30,235 nt of DNA from an uncultured Eubacterium sp. (lineage in GTDB: Bacteria > Bacillota > Clostridia > Oscillospirales > Acutalibacteraceae), in NCBI GenBank assembly GCA_902462495.1, contig CABQCC010000004.1, forward strand, positions 1-30,235. The letters are read 5' to 3'. A model generated the notes under the pieces. It had not been told where the DNA came from. It saw nothing but the letters and a program-made list of their open reading frames with translations, and made no database searches. Positions 6,674 through 14,950 of this stretch are shown one piece after another; positions within the stretch are counted from its first letter, which is position 1, and every line of letters begins with the position of its first letter. A program made the translations under genes and the position numbers.

Positions 6674-8716
6674 TTAGTTTTCTTGAGCAGCCTCTGCAAT
6701 TACCTTTTGAGCAATATGTTCAGGGCACTTTTCATATCTTGCAAAAGCGGTGGTGAATGAGCCTCTGCCCTGTGTGATTTGGCGCATTGAGGTTGCAAAA
6801 GTAGTCATTTCAGATTCAGGAACTTCAGCAAGAATTTCCTGCATACCGTCACCTGTAGGATTCATACCCAAAACTCTGCCACGACGCTTGTTGATGTCGC
6901 CGATAATATCGCCCATAGCTTCGTCATTGCAAAGTGCGTTGAGAGTTACAATCGGTTCAAGGAGAACAGGAGAAGCATCTGCAATACCTGCCTTGAATGC
7001 AAGTGAAGCTGCCATTTTGAACGCCATTTCAGACGAGTCAACAGGATGGTATGAGCCGTCATAAAGAGTTGCCTTAACGCCAACCATAGGATAGCCTGCA
7101 AGAACACCCTTTTCCATAGACTCCTGAAGTCCTTTTTCAACAGCCGGGAAGAAGTTTTTAGGAACAGAACCGCCTACAACTCTTTCTGCAAATTCAAGTT
7201 TTTCTGTATCGTACGGTTCAAATTCAATAAATACATCACCGAACTGTCCGTGACCGCCCGATTGCTTCTTATGTCTGCCCTGAGCAGAAACTTTGCGAGT
7301 AATAGTTTCTCTATAAGCAACCTTTGGCTGTGAAAGTGTTGCTGTTACATTATATTTTGCTCCCAATTTTGACAAGCATACATCCAAATGTTGCTCGCCC
7401 AAACCTGAAAGCACAGTTTGTCTTGTTTCGTTATTTACCTTATATGCGATTGACGGGTCTTCCTCAATCATCTTTGCAATTGCGTTAGCAATCTTTTCTT
7501 CCTCGCCCTTCTTTGCTGCATTGATAGCCATTGAATAGCAAGGGGTTGGAATTGCAACACCGTCGAGTGTTACAACCTTTGATGATGCACACATTGTGTC
7601 GCCTGTCTTGAAGCCGTCAAGTTTTACAACAGCACCGATTTCGCCGGCAGGGATTTCCTTTGCATCTGTTTGCCTTGTGCCAAGGAGAGTGACAACCTTG
7701 CCCACTCTTTCTTCTTTGCCTGTGCGGGAATTCACAACAGTTGAGCCTTGAACAATCTTGCCTGCAACAACCTTGAAATAGTTGAGCTTGCCGATGAACG
7801 GGTCGGCAACTGTCTTGAAGCAAACTGCCGCAAGAGGTGCATTTTCATCAACAGTAATTTCAACAGGTTCACCGTTTGAATCAATAGCATATTCTGCCTT
7901 TGGTGCAGGACAGCAATCCTTGATGAAATCAAGAAGCATATCAACGCCGACACCCGAAAGACCCGAAAGTGCAAACACAGGAACAACTGTGCCGTCTGCG
8001 ACGCCCTGTGAAAGACCCTTAATTTTATCTTCCTTGGTGAGAGGTTCGCCCTCAAAATATTTTTCCATAAGTTCATCGTCTGCACCGGCAACTGCCTCGG
8101 CAAACACTTCCTTGATGGCATCAAAACGAGCCTGGTCATCGTGAGTCACATCAGAAGCCTTTTTGTGAACACCGTCATATACATATGATGTGTCATCAAT
8201 CATATTATAATAGCCGACAACCTTGCCACCGTTCAAAATCGGAACGACAACAGGACACATTGCTGTGCCGAACTTTGCAACCAAGCCGTTGAATGATTTG
8301 TAGAAATCAGCTCTGTCATCATCCATTTTTGATGTAACAATAATGCGAGCCATACCCTTTTTGCCTGCATCCTTGAATGCTTTTTCCGCACCTGCTGCGA
8401 TGCCCGACCTTGCGGAAACAACAACAATTGCGCTGTCTGCCGCACGAAGTCCCTCTGCCTGACCTAATGCAAAATCAAAAAGTCCCGGAGTGTCAATAAT
8501 ATTAATCTTTGCATTATCATATGTAAACTGCAAAACGGATGAAGAAATAGAAACTCCTCTTTTCTTTTCTTCTGCATCACTGTCGGATACTGTGTTTCCG
8601 TCTGCGATTTTGCCCATTCTTTCGGTAACGCCTGCCACATTAAGCATTGCCTCTGCAAGAGTAGTTTTACCTTTAGATGCGTGGCCGACAACAGCCACAT
8701 TCTTAACTATGCTCAT
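6674..8716 (-). CDS. EF-G-like translational GTPase with non-canonical switch residues
   Basis: The 680-residue protein has the EF-G domain order: a G domain (about 1-265), domain II (about 290-375), and domains III-V including the conserved stretch KKQSGGHGQFGDV in domain IV. P-loop GHASKGKT is at 11-18. Unlike true EF-G, the G3 box reads DTPGLFDF, so the catalytic histidine of DTPGHVDF is replaced by leucine (residue 79). The G4 box reads SKMD (129-132) instead of NKMD, and switch I has RGVSI instead of RGITI. These are features of the EF-G-like paralogues (FusA2-type), whose function is poorly defined, not of the main translocase. ATG 8716 is chosen because AAAGGAG lies 9 bases upstream; a GTG at 8725 abuts it. 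It is followed by the HdeD-like gene. Confidence 0.88.
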   Translation of the reverse strand: MSIVKNVAVVGHASKGKTTLAEAMLNVAGVTERMGKIADGNTVSDSDAEEKKRGVSISSSVLQFTYDNAKINIIDTPGLFDFALGQAEGLRAADSAIVVVSARSGIAAGAEKAFKDAGKKGMARIIVTSKMDDDRADFYKSFNGLVAKFGTAMCPVVVPILNGGKVVGYYNMIDDTSYVYDGVHKKASDVTHDDQARFDAIKEVFAEAVAGADDELMEKYFEGEPLTKEDKIKGLSQGVADGTVVPVFALSGLSGVGVDMLLDFIKDCCPAPKAEYAIDSNGEPVEITVDENAPLAAVCFKTVADPFIGKLNYFKVVAGKIVQGSTVVNSRTGKEERVGKVVTLLGTRQTDAKEIPAGEIGAVVKLDGFKTGDTMCASSKVVTLDGVAIPTPCYSMAINAAKKGEEEKIANAIAKMIEEDPSIAYKVNNETRQTVLSGLGEQHLDVCLSKLGAKYNVTATLSQPKVAYRETITRKVSAQGRHKKQSGGHGQFGDVFIEFEPYDTEKLEFAERVVGGSVPKNFFPAVEKGLQESMEKGVLAGYPMVGVKATLYDGSYHPVDSSEMAFKMAASLAFKAGIADASPVLLEPIVTLNALCNDEAMGDIIGDINKRRGRVLGMNPTGDGMQEILAEVPESEMTTFATSMRQITQGRGSFTTAFARYEKCPEHIAQKVIAEAAQEN

Positions 8717-8752
8717 AAAGCACACTCCTTTTAAATTTTATCATTTGTTAAA

Positions 8753-8781
8753 ATTGTACAGTATTTTTGAACTTATGTCAA
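8753..8781 (-). promoter_or_regulatory. Promoter of the EF-G-like/HdeD operon
   Basis: TTGACA (8776-8781), 17 bases, TACAAT (8753-8758) on the minus strand. It is about 37 bases upstream of the start codon. Confidence 0.75.
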
Positions 8782-8918
8782 TACTTTTTGTTAAATACTG
8801 CCCATTGTTTATATAAAATAAATGATAGTTTTTTGTAGAAATAACACAAAACAACAGCAAACAGCAAGAAACAATGGGGAATATTTTTGTGGAAAATAAA
8901 TGAAAATGGAATAATTGC

Positions 8919-8947
8919 TTGCTAAAAAAAAATCAAAGTAGTATTAT
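8919..8947 (+). promoter_or_regulatory. Probable promoter of the Stn-like operon
   Basis: TTGCTA (8919-8924), 17 bases, TATTAT (8942-8947). The 60 bases that follow are almost pure A/T with ATAGTA/TACTAT arms around a palindromic core, which might bind a regulator. The remaining divergent interval 8782-8918 shows nothing else definite. Confidence 0.5.
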
Positions 8948-9008
8948 TCTATATGATAGTATATTATATATTATAATATTTATTACTATATTATTGGGAG
9001 GAAAAGAA

Positions 9009-9482
9009 ATGTCTACTGTTAATCTTGAATTAATTGACGGTGTGCTTGAAGAATACGCAAGTGTGCCGGGCAGTTTGATTACAATTTTGCAGCAAACACA
9101 GGATATTTACGGATATCTTCCAAAGGAAGCTATTGAAAAAATATCCGAATCAACAGGCATTGCAACAAGCGAAATTATGGGTGTCGGAACATTCTACACT
9201 CAATTTAGATTTCAGCCTGTCGGCAAATATCTCATTATGCTTTGCCAAGGCACCGCATGCCATGTTAACTCATCGGAGCTTATACTCCAAACAATCAAGG
9301 ACGAGCTTCACATTGATGACGGCGAAACCACCGAGGACGGTTTGTTCTCGCTCAAATGTGTTGCGTGCCTCGGATGTTGCTCGCTTTCACCTGTTATGAT
9401 GATAAACGACAATACATACGGCAGTCTTACACCTGATAAGACAAAGAAAATCTTGAAGGAATTGAGGGAGGCTGCACAATGA
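9009..9482 (+). CDS. NuoE/HydC-like [2Fe-2S] subunit of a soluble flavin oxidoreductase complex
   Basis: The 157-residue protein is a thioredoxin-fold ferredoxin subunit homologous to NuoE of complex I and HydC of bifurcating hydrogenases. CQGTACHV followed about 45 residues later by CVACLGCC gives the four cysteines for one [2Fe-2S] cluster (C-x4-C...C-x3-C). The N-terminal helical part GSLITILQQTQDIYGYLPKEA is the usual family opening. The start ATG 9009 follows GGGAGG by 7 bases; an upstream in-frame start at 8919 would fall in the promoter. It overlaps the next gene by four bases (ATGA), implying tight coupling and fixed subunit stoichiometry. The complex is cytoplasmic because no quinone- or membrane-binding subunit follows. 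Confidence 0.92.
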   Translation: MSTVNLELIDGVLEEYASVPGSLITILQQTQDIYGYLPKEAIEKISESTGIATSEIMGVGTFYTQFRFQPVGKYLIMLCQGTACHVNSSELILQTIKDELHIDDGETTEDGLFSLKCVACLGCCSLSPVMMINDNTYGSLTPDKTKKILKELREAAQ

Positions 9483-11221
9483 GAATTGTTATCGGTGAAG
9501 GCTCATGCGGAATTGCCGCAGGAGCAGAAAAGGTGCGTCAAGCCCTGCTGAATTATGATTTAGGCGGTGCAGAGGTCAGCATCACCGGTTGTATCGGTAT
9601 GTGCTATCTTGAACCTATCGTTGACATTTACGAGGGCGAAAAGCTCACCCGTCTTGTAAAGGTATCCCCTGATGATGCAGAGAATATTGCGGACTATGCA
9701 AAAACAGGCGATACAAGCAAAATTGAAAAACTCATCGTGTCGGACGAGGACAGCGAATTTTTGACAAAGCAGACAAGAATTGCACTCAGAAGATGCGGTA
9801 TTATCAACCCTGACGAAATTTCTGCCTTCTTGGAGGCAGACGGCTACACGGCACTCAAAAAGTGCCTTACAGAGCTAACTCCGGAGGAAGTTATCGACAT
9901 CATCAAAACATCGGGACTTGCAGGTCGTGGCGGTGCAGGATTCCCTACTTGGTTCAAGTGGAATGCCGCAAGACAGAGCGAGGGCGATGTAAAATATCTC
10001 ATCTGCAATGCTGACGAGGGTGACCCCGGTGCATTTATGGACAGAGCCGTTATTGAATCCGACCCGCACACACTTATTGAGGGTATGCTCATCGGTGCAT
10101 ATGCAATCGGCGCACAGCACGCAGTTGTTTATGTAAGAGCAGAATATCCGCTTGCAATCAAGCGACTTAACCGTGCTATCGAGCAAGCAAAAGAGCAAGG
10201 CATAATCGGCGAAAACATCTTCGGCTCAGACTTCAGCTGTGATTTCACAATCAAGGCAGGTGCAGGTGCATTTGTTTGCGGTGAAGAAACAGCACTTATT
10301 GAATCCCTTGAGGGTCACAGAGGTATGCCGAGATTGAAGCCTCCGTTCCCTGCTGCCGCAGGATATTGGCTCAAGCCGTCAAACATCAACAATGTTGAAA
10401 CCTTTGCAAATGTGTCTTGGATTATCAACAACGGCGGTGAGGCTTTTGCCGCAATGGGCACAGAAAATTCAAAAGGCACAAAGGTATTCGCCGTTACAGG
10501 CAAGGTTAAGAGATCGGGACTTGTTGAAATTCCTATGGGCAAGACCTTGCGTGATGTTATTTTTGACATCGGCGGCGGAATGAAAGGCGACAAGGAATTC
10601 AAAGCCGTACAGATGGGCGGTCCTTCGGGCGGTTGTATTCCTGCCGAGCTTATCGACACCGTAATCGACTACAAGGCACTCGGTGCAACAGGTGCGATTA
10701 TGGGTTCCGGCGGTATGGTTGTTATGGACGAAAGCACATGTATGGTTGGTATGGCTAAATTCTTTCTTGACTTCACCGCAAAAGAAAGCTGTGGCAAGTG
10801 TATTCATTGCCGTATCGGCACAAAGAGAATGCTTGAAATGCTTGAGCGCATCACAAAGGGTGAGGGCAAAGACGGCGACATTGAACTTCTTGAAGAACTT
10901 TGCCATTCAATCAAGGACGGCGCTCTTTGCGGATTGGGTCAAACTGCGCCAAACCCTGTACTTACAACAATCAAGTATTTCAGAAACGAATACGAAGCTC
11001 ACATCAACGAAAAGAAGTGTCCTGCCGGTGAATGCAGTGACCTTATCGAATACAGAATTATTGAGGACAAGTGCAAAGGTTGTACTCTTTGTGCAAGAAA
11101 CTGCCCTGTTGATGCAATCAGCGGAACAGTTAAACAGCCTCACAAAATAGATACCGAAAAGTGCATCAAGTGTGGCAAGTGCTATTCATCATGCAAATTC
11201 GGTGCAATTATCAAGGCGTAG
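9479..11221 (+). CDS. NuoF/HydB-like NADH- and FMN-binding subunit
   Basis: This is the 580-residue diaphorase subunit that oxidises or reduces NAD(H) through FMN. Domains in order: an N-terminal thioredoxin-like segment (1-95); the NuoF core with GLAGRGGAGFPTWFKW and GAGAFVCGEETALIESLEG for NADH and FMN; ESCGKCIHCRIGTKRM plus a later LCGLG cysteine for a [4Fe-4S] cluster; and a C-terminal ferredoxin with CKGCTLCARNCP and CIKCGKCYSSCK for two [4Fe-4S] clusters. This is the HydB-type arrangement seen in electron-bifurcating enzymes, not plain NuoF. One oddity is that the N-terminal domain has Cys10, Cys38 and Cys42, but Ile5 stands where Thermotoga HydB has the first cysteine, so its [2Fe-2S] site is incomplete. 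A strong GAGGGAG site lies 8 bases before the start. Confidence 0.92.
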   Translation: MRIVIGEGSCGIAAGAEKVRQALLNYDLGGAEVSITGCIGMCYLEPIVDIYEGEKLTRLVKVSPDDAENIADYAKTGDTSKIEKLIVSDEDSEFLTKQTRIALRRCGIINPDEISAFLEADGYTALKKCLTELTPEEVIDIIKTSGLAGRGGAGFPTWFKWNAARQSEGDVKYLICNADEGDPGAFMDRAVIESDPHTLIEGMLIGAYAIGAQHAVVYVRAEYPLAIKRLNRAIEQAKEQGIIGENIFGSDFSCDFTIKAGAGAFVCGEETALIESLEGHRGMPRLKPPFPAAAGYWLKPSNINNVETFANVSWIINNGGEAFAAMGTENSKGTKVFAVTGKVKRSGLVEIPMGKTLRDVIFDIGGGMKGDKEFKAVQMGGPSGGCIPAELIDTVIDYKALGATGAIMGSGGMVVMDESTCMVGMAKFFLDFTAKESCGKCIHCRIGTKRMLEMLERITKGEGKDGDIELLEELCHSIKDGALCGLGQTAPNPVLTTIKYFRNEYEAHINEKKCPAGECSDLIEYRIIEDKCKGCTLCARNCPVDAISGTVKQPHKIDTEKCIKCGKCYSSCKFGAIIKA

Positions 11222-11236
11222 GAGGGAGGAAACACA

Positions 11237-13438
11237 ATGCTTAACTTAACTATTAACGGAAAAAACATTCAAGTTGAGGAGGGTACAACAATCCTCCAAG
11301 CCGCAAAAGACAACGGCATTTACATTCCTACTCTTTGCTATGACGAAGCCGTAAAAGTTTACGGTGCGTGCGGTCTTTGCGTTGTTGAAGCCGAGGGTAT
11401 TCCAAAGCTTTTGCGTTCTTGCTCTGCAAAATGCACAGACAAAATGGTAATCAATACAGAAAGTGACAGAGTTGTTCAATCAAGAAAAATCGCTATGGAG
11501 CTTCTTATGTCTGCCCATGACGGCGACTGCGTTGCTCCGTGCCAACTCAACTGCCCTGCAAGAACAGACTGCCAAGGATATGTAGGTCTTATTGCAAACG
11601 GTGAATACGAATCTGCATTGAAACTTGTCAAAAACAAAGTTTCGCTCCCTGCTTCAATCGGCAGAGTTTGTCCGCACCCATGCGAAAGTGCGTGCAGAAG
11701 AAAGAATGTTGAAGAACCTATCAACATTGCTCAATTAAAGGCTTTTGCCGCTGACCTTGACCTCAACGGCGATAAATATATTCCTGAAAAAGCAGAAGCA
11801 ACAGGCAAAAAAATTGCTGTCATCGGTGGCGGTCCGGCAGGTCTTACAGTTGCATATCAGCTTGCAATAAAAGGCCATGATGTAACAATCTATGATATGA
11901 TGGAAAAAATGGGCGGTATGCTCCGCTACGGTATTCCGCAATACAGACTTCCAAAAGAAGTGCTTGACAGCGAAATTGAGATTATCGAAAAGCTCGGCGT
12001 TAAGATGGTCAACAATGTTAAACTCGGCAAGAACTTCACTATTGCAAGCCTCAAAGAACAAAACGATGCTGTTATCGTTGCTGTCGGTGCTTGGAAATCA
12101 AGTTCAATGAGGACTCCGGGTGAGGAACTCGACGGCGTTTACGGCGGTATTGATTTTCTCCGCAGCGTAATTCTCGGCAAGCCTGAAGAAATCGGCGACA
12201 ATGTTGTTATCTGCGGTGGCGGTAACACAGCAATGGACGCTTGCAGAACAGCAGTTCGTCTTGGCGCAAAGAATGTTTATGTCGTTTACAGAAGAACAAG
12301 AAACGAGATGCCTGCCGACGACCTCGAAATCAGAGAGGCGGAGGAAGAGGGCGTACAGTACAAATTCCTCACAAACCCTATTTCATTCAACGGTGAAAAC
12401 GGCAAGGTAAAGAGCATTACACTTCAAATTATGGAACTCGGCGAGCCTGACGCATCGGGCAGAAGAAAGCCTATTCCTGTTGAGGGCAAGACTGAAGAAA
12501 TCGCTGTTGACAGCGTTATTATGGCTATTGGTCAAAAACTTGTCGGCGAGGATGTGAGCGAACTTAAACTCACAGACAGAGGCAACATTGAGGCTGATAT
12601 AGACACATTCCAAACAAACCTAGACGGAGTGTTTGCTATCGGTGACGCAACAAACAGAGGTGCATCAATCGCTATTGAAGCAATCGGCGAAGCAGACAGA
12701 TGTGCAGAAGCTGTTGACGCATTTTTGAACAATGAAGCAATCGACACAAGAGTGCCATACATAAGCAGAAGAGATGAAGAACTCATTGACTACTCTGCAA
12801 AGGAAAAGTGTGCAAGAACCAATCCAAAGGTGCTTGACCCTGAATACAGACGAAACAACTTTGACGAAGTCAGCCTCGGATTCACGGAGGAAGAAGCAAA
12901 GGCTGAAGCAAGCCGTTGCCTTGAATGCGGATGCAAGGAATACTTCAAGTGTAAACTTTTGAGCGTTGCACAGAGATACGACATCAATCCTGCCAGATTC
13001 AAGGGCGAAATGCCACAAAAGTACACAGCAAATTCAAACGAATTCATTGAACGCAACAGCGCAAAATGTATTCTTTGCGGATTGTGTGTAAGAAGCTGTA
13101 AGGAGATTATGAATATTTCGGCAATCGGTCTTATGGGCAGAGGCTTCAAAACAGAAGTTGCTCCTGCGTTTAATCTTCCGCTTGACCAAACCAAGTGCAC
13201 AAACTGCGGACTTTGCGTTGAACTTTGCCCGACAGGTGCTTTGACAGAAAAATCAGCACTTACAAAGCAAGTTCCGCTCAAAGAGGAATACAGCGAGAAA
13301 GAGGTTACTATTGACGGCAAAACCGCAAAGGTTAAGGTTTCTGCTTATGACGGCAAAACTATCCGTGTAATTCCGGATGACGAAACCTCACGAACAGCAA
13401 ACCTCACAAGAGAACAACTTTTCGACCTCGGAAAGTAA
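11237..13438 (+). CDS. 2Fe-2S ferredoxin/GltD-NfnB-like NADP(H)-FAD subunit (Stn-type transhydrogenase)
   Basis: This 733-residue fusion starts with a plant-type [2Fe-2S] ferredoxin (Cys34, Cys45, Cys48, Cys62). A GltD/NfnB-like oxidoreductase follows, with [4Fe-4S] cysteines in CVAPCQLNCPARTDC (98-112) and CPHPCESAC (145-153). FAD binds at VIGGGPAGL (195-203), and a second Rossmann motif GGGNTAMD (326-333) is followed by YRRTRNEMPA (350-359), whose arginines suit the 2'-phosphate of NADP(H). The end carries ferredoxin motifs CILCGLCVRSC and CTNCGLCVELCP. No H-cluster domain is present, so this is not a hydrogenase. NuoE- and NuoF-like partners plus this subunit match the Stn-type bifurcating transhydrogenase described from Sporomusa (NADH, NADP+, ferredoxin). 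A formate-dehydrogenase partner is an alternative. A strong terminator follows. Confidence 0.82.
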   Translation: MLNLTINGKNIQVEEGTTILQAAKDNGIYIPTLCYDEAVKVYGACGLCVVEAEGIPKLLRSCSAKCTDKMVINTESDRVVQSRKIAMELLMSAHDGDCVAPCQLNCPARTDCQGYVGLIANGEYESALKLVKNKVSLPASIGRVCPHPCESACRRKNVEEPINIAQLKAFAADLDLNGDKYIPEKAEATGKKIAVIGGGPAGLTVAYQLAIKGHDVTIYDMMEKMGGMLRYGIPQYRLPKEVLDSEIEIIEKLGVKMVNNVKLGKNFTIASLKEQNDAVIVAVGAWKSSSMRTPGEELDGVYGGIDFLRSVILGKPEEIGDNVVICGGGNTAMDACRTAVRLGAKNVYVVYRRTRNEMPADDLEIREAEEEGVQYKFLTNPISFNGENGKVKSITLQIMELGEPDASGRRKPIPVEGKTEEIAVDSVIMAIGQKLVGEDVSELKLTDRGNIEADIDTFQTNLDGVFAIGDATNRGASIAIEAIGEADRCAEAVDAFLNNEAIDTRVPYISRRDEELIDYSAKEKCARTNPKVLDPEYRRNNFDEVSLGFTEEEAKAEASRCLECGCKEYFKCKLLSVAQRYDINPARFKGEMPQKYTANSNEFIERNSAKCILCGLCVRSCKEIMNISAIGLMGRGFKTEVAPAFNLPLDQTKCTNCGLCVELCPTGALTEKSALTKQVPLKEEYSEKEVTIDGKTAKVKVSAYDGKTIRVIPDDETSRTANLTREQLFDLGK

Positions 13439-13448
13439 TACAAATTTT

Positions 13449-13482
13449 AAAGTCGTGTTCCAATTAGGGCACGACTTTTTTA
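13449..13482 (+). terminator. Intrinsic terminator of the Stn-like operon
   Basis: AAAGTCGTG (13449-13457) pairs with CACGACTTT (13470-13478) and runs into TTTTTTAT. It lies 11 bases past the stop codon. Confidence 0.88.
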
Positions 13483-13511
13483 TTGCAATAAAGCCATTTC
13501 TGTGCTAATCT
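13483..13511 (+). promoter_or_regulatory. Probable promoter of the alpha/beta hydrolase gene
   Basis: TTGCAA (13483-13488), 17 bases, TAATCT (13506-13511), directly after the preceding terminator and 29 bases before the start codon. Confidence 0.5.
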
Positions 13512-13540
13512 TAAATTAAGAATTTTAACGAGGAAAGCAT

Positions 13541-14602
13541 ATGAAATACTATTATTGCATAAGTGAAATGATGGCGATTGATTCAAACAATATCACTTCA
13601 TTTATTGACGAACGCACAGAGAAAAACGGAACAGAGATTATTATATTAAGTTTTGATGATAAGAACCATTTGGAATTTTTGCAAAAATCTAAAATTTCAA
13701 ATCAATTTACAAAGACAGATAGCCATATCATTGTACTTGGTGAAGATGAATATCTTTACAGGCTTTCACTCGGCGGACTTGAACAAATCGAGAATTCAAA
13801 AGGTACAATAACGCTTGAAAAATATATTAAAAACACATATAAATTCACAAAGCTTTTGATGAAAAGTGAAAATTATCGGCAAAGAATTTTCAAAAAATAC
13901 AATACCAACAAAATACACAAAACGGGCAACGGGTTTGCAAAATATGACAAATATATTTATATTGCCCAAACTTCAAACACGCTAATTCCATGCCGATTCA
14001 GAAAAGCTCACAAAGAAAATCAACCGTTGATTATTTATTTTGGTGGTGCAGGAACAATCGATTATGGTAACTTCAAGCAATTCTTTGAGCACATTACATT
14101 TGGCAAAACCTTACAGCTTCTAAGAGCCGATTGCAATATTCTCGTACCACAATTTGTAAGAGATAAATATATTAACGAGTCATATTGCAGAGAAATTTAT
14201 ACCGAAGCGATATTTGATTTAATCAAGGAATTGCAAAATGAAAACAAAATCGATTCAAACAAAATCTACATATACGGTTGTTCGTTCGGCGGTGGAATTG
14301 TTTGGAATATGCTTGTAAACCACAGCGATATGATTGCCGGCGCAATTGAACTTATGGGCGAATACCACGGCTTTAAATCGATCGATGAAATAGATTTTGA
14401 AAGCATTTCCAAAGTTCCTATTTGGATGGCACATTCAACCGATGACCGTGTGGTATCAATTGGAAGCGACGACAGGTTCTATCAAAAACTCAAAGAACAA
14501 AACGCAAATGTAAAATATACACGCCCAAACAAGCACGGACACAAACTTGCAGGTGTATTTTTACGAAAGCAAAATTGGATTGACTGGCTGTTAAATCAGT
14601 AA
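13541..14602 (+). CDS. Alpha/beta hydrolase (esterase/peptidase type) with an unusual N-terminal region
   Basis: The C-terminal 220 residues of this 353-residue protein form an alpha/beta hydrolase domain. QPLIIYFGGAG (161-171) is the oxyanion-hole strand, YGCSFGGG (245-252) holds nucleophile Ser248, STDDRVV (299-305) holds the acid, and NKHGHK (330-335) holds the catalytic histidine. The arrangement resembles the prolyl oligopeptidase/esterase group that hydrolyses esters or short peptides. Residues 1-120 form a separate region without a recognised domain (FIDERTEKNGTEIIILSFDD), perhaps a lid or substrate-binding module. No signal peptide is present, so it should be cytoplasmic. It has its own promoter and terminator, so it is a single-gene unit. 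Its codon use is more AT-rich than that of the upstream operon, which could hint at a different history. The substrate is unknown. Confidence 0.8.
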   Translation: MKYYYCISEMMAIDSNNITSFIDERTEKNGTEIIILSFDDKNHLEFLQKSKISNQFTKTDSHIIVLGEDEYLYRLSLGGLEQIENSKGTITLEKYIKNTYKFTKLLMKSENYRQRIFKKYNTNKIHKTGNGFAKYDKYIYIAQTSNTLIPCRFRKAHKENQPLIIYFGGAGTIDYGNFKQFFEHITFGKTLQLLRADCNILVPQFVRDKYINESYCREIYTEAIFDLIKELQNENKIDSNKIYIYGCSFGGGIVWNMLVNHSDMIAGAIELMGEYHGFKSIDEIDFESISKVPIWMAHSTDDRVVSIGSDDRFYQKLKEQNANVKYTRPNKHGHKLAGVFLRKQNWIDWLLNQ

Positions 14603-14612
14603 TTACAAAAAC

Positions 14613-14643
14613 AACGCTATCCGAATTTTTTCGAATAGCGTTT
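14613..14643 (+). terminator. Intrinsic terminator of the hydrolase gene
   Basis: AACGCTAT (14613-14620) pairs with ATAGCGTT (14635-14642), with inner CGAA/TTCG pairing. It is 10 bases past the stop. The T-tract is short. Confidence 0.65.
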
Positions 14644-14667
14644 GGGGCGCACTACATAAAGAATAAA

Positions 14668-14828
14668 TGCTCAAAAAATCAAATAAACATCGAAATACTG
14701 CGTTAAATTTACAGTGAAGGCGGTAAGCCTGCCCTGTAAATTATGCCTTGTCTTTCATCTGTTTCTTTGATTTTTGAGTGCAAAGCAGTTTAAGCAAACT
14801 GATTTTGTTCAGTGTGCATTAACAAAAT
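14668..14828. repeat. Nested and serial inverted repeats, possible small mobile element or structured RNA
   Basis: The 300-base gap between the hydrolase and the lipoprotein holds a near-perfect outer inverted repeat, with TGCTCAAAAAATCAAA at 14668 onward matching the reverse complement of the segment ending near 14782. It encloses an inner hairpin AATTTACAG/CTGTAAATT (about 14705-14742) whose tip is AGGC/GCCT. Two further inverted repeats follow: CAGTTT/AAACTG (14786-14801) and ATTTTGTT/AACAAAAT (14802-14828). There is no credible open frame. The outer ends resemble terminal inverted repeats of a miniature element of about 115 bases, but I see no clear target duplication. Confidence 0.55.
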
Positions 14829-14861
14829 CCCGTCAATACTTGCGTATTAACGGGATTTTTT
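14824..14861. terminator. Bidirectional terminator
   Basis: AAAATCCCGT-C-AATAC and GTATT-A-ACGGGATTTT form a 15-bp stem with one mismatch and a TTGC loop. T-runs lie on both sides. On the minus strand it is the likely end of the nadB operon; the remaining 14862-14950 shows only a weak GTGC/GCAC hairpin followed by T's on the plus strand. Confidence 0.75.
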
Positions 14862-14950
14862 AATAGTGCAATGGGCAAAACTCAGAAAGCTTAAACCAAT
14901 TACTTCCTTATGCAGTGTGCCCCATCGCACGATTTTTTATTTTTTATGTA

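Noticed and set aside
8746..8795. Rex redox-regulator site in the divergent region before the Stn-like operon
   Set aside because: Two TTGTTAAA half sites are present, but the second half TTAACAA at the proper spacing is missing.
8919..9008. N-terminal extension of the NuoE-like protein starting at 8919
   Set aside because: It would cover the promoter region and its residues are low-complexity hydrophobic; ATG 9009 has the ribosome site.
11237..13438. [FeFe]-hydrogenase catalytic subunit HydA in the operon
   Set aside because: The N-terminal 2Fe-2S ferredoxin is HydA-like, but no H-cluster motifs (TSCCPxW, MPCxxKKxE) occur; the core is GltD-like.
14918..14946. Independent terminator GTGC/GCAC followed by T's
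   Set aside because: The stem has only four base pairs; the 15-bp hairpin at 14824-14861 is the better terminator.
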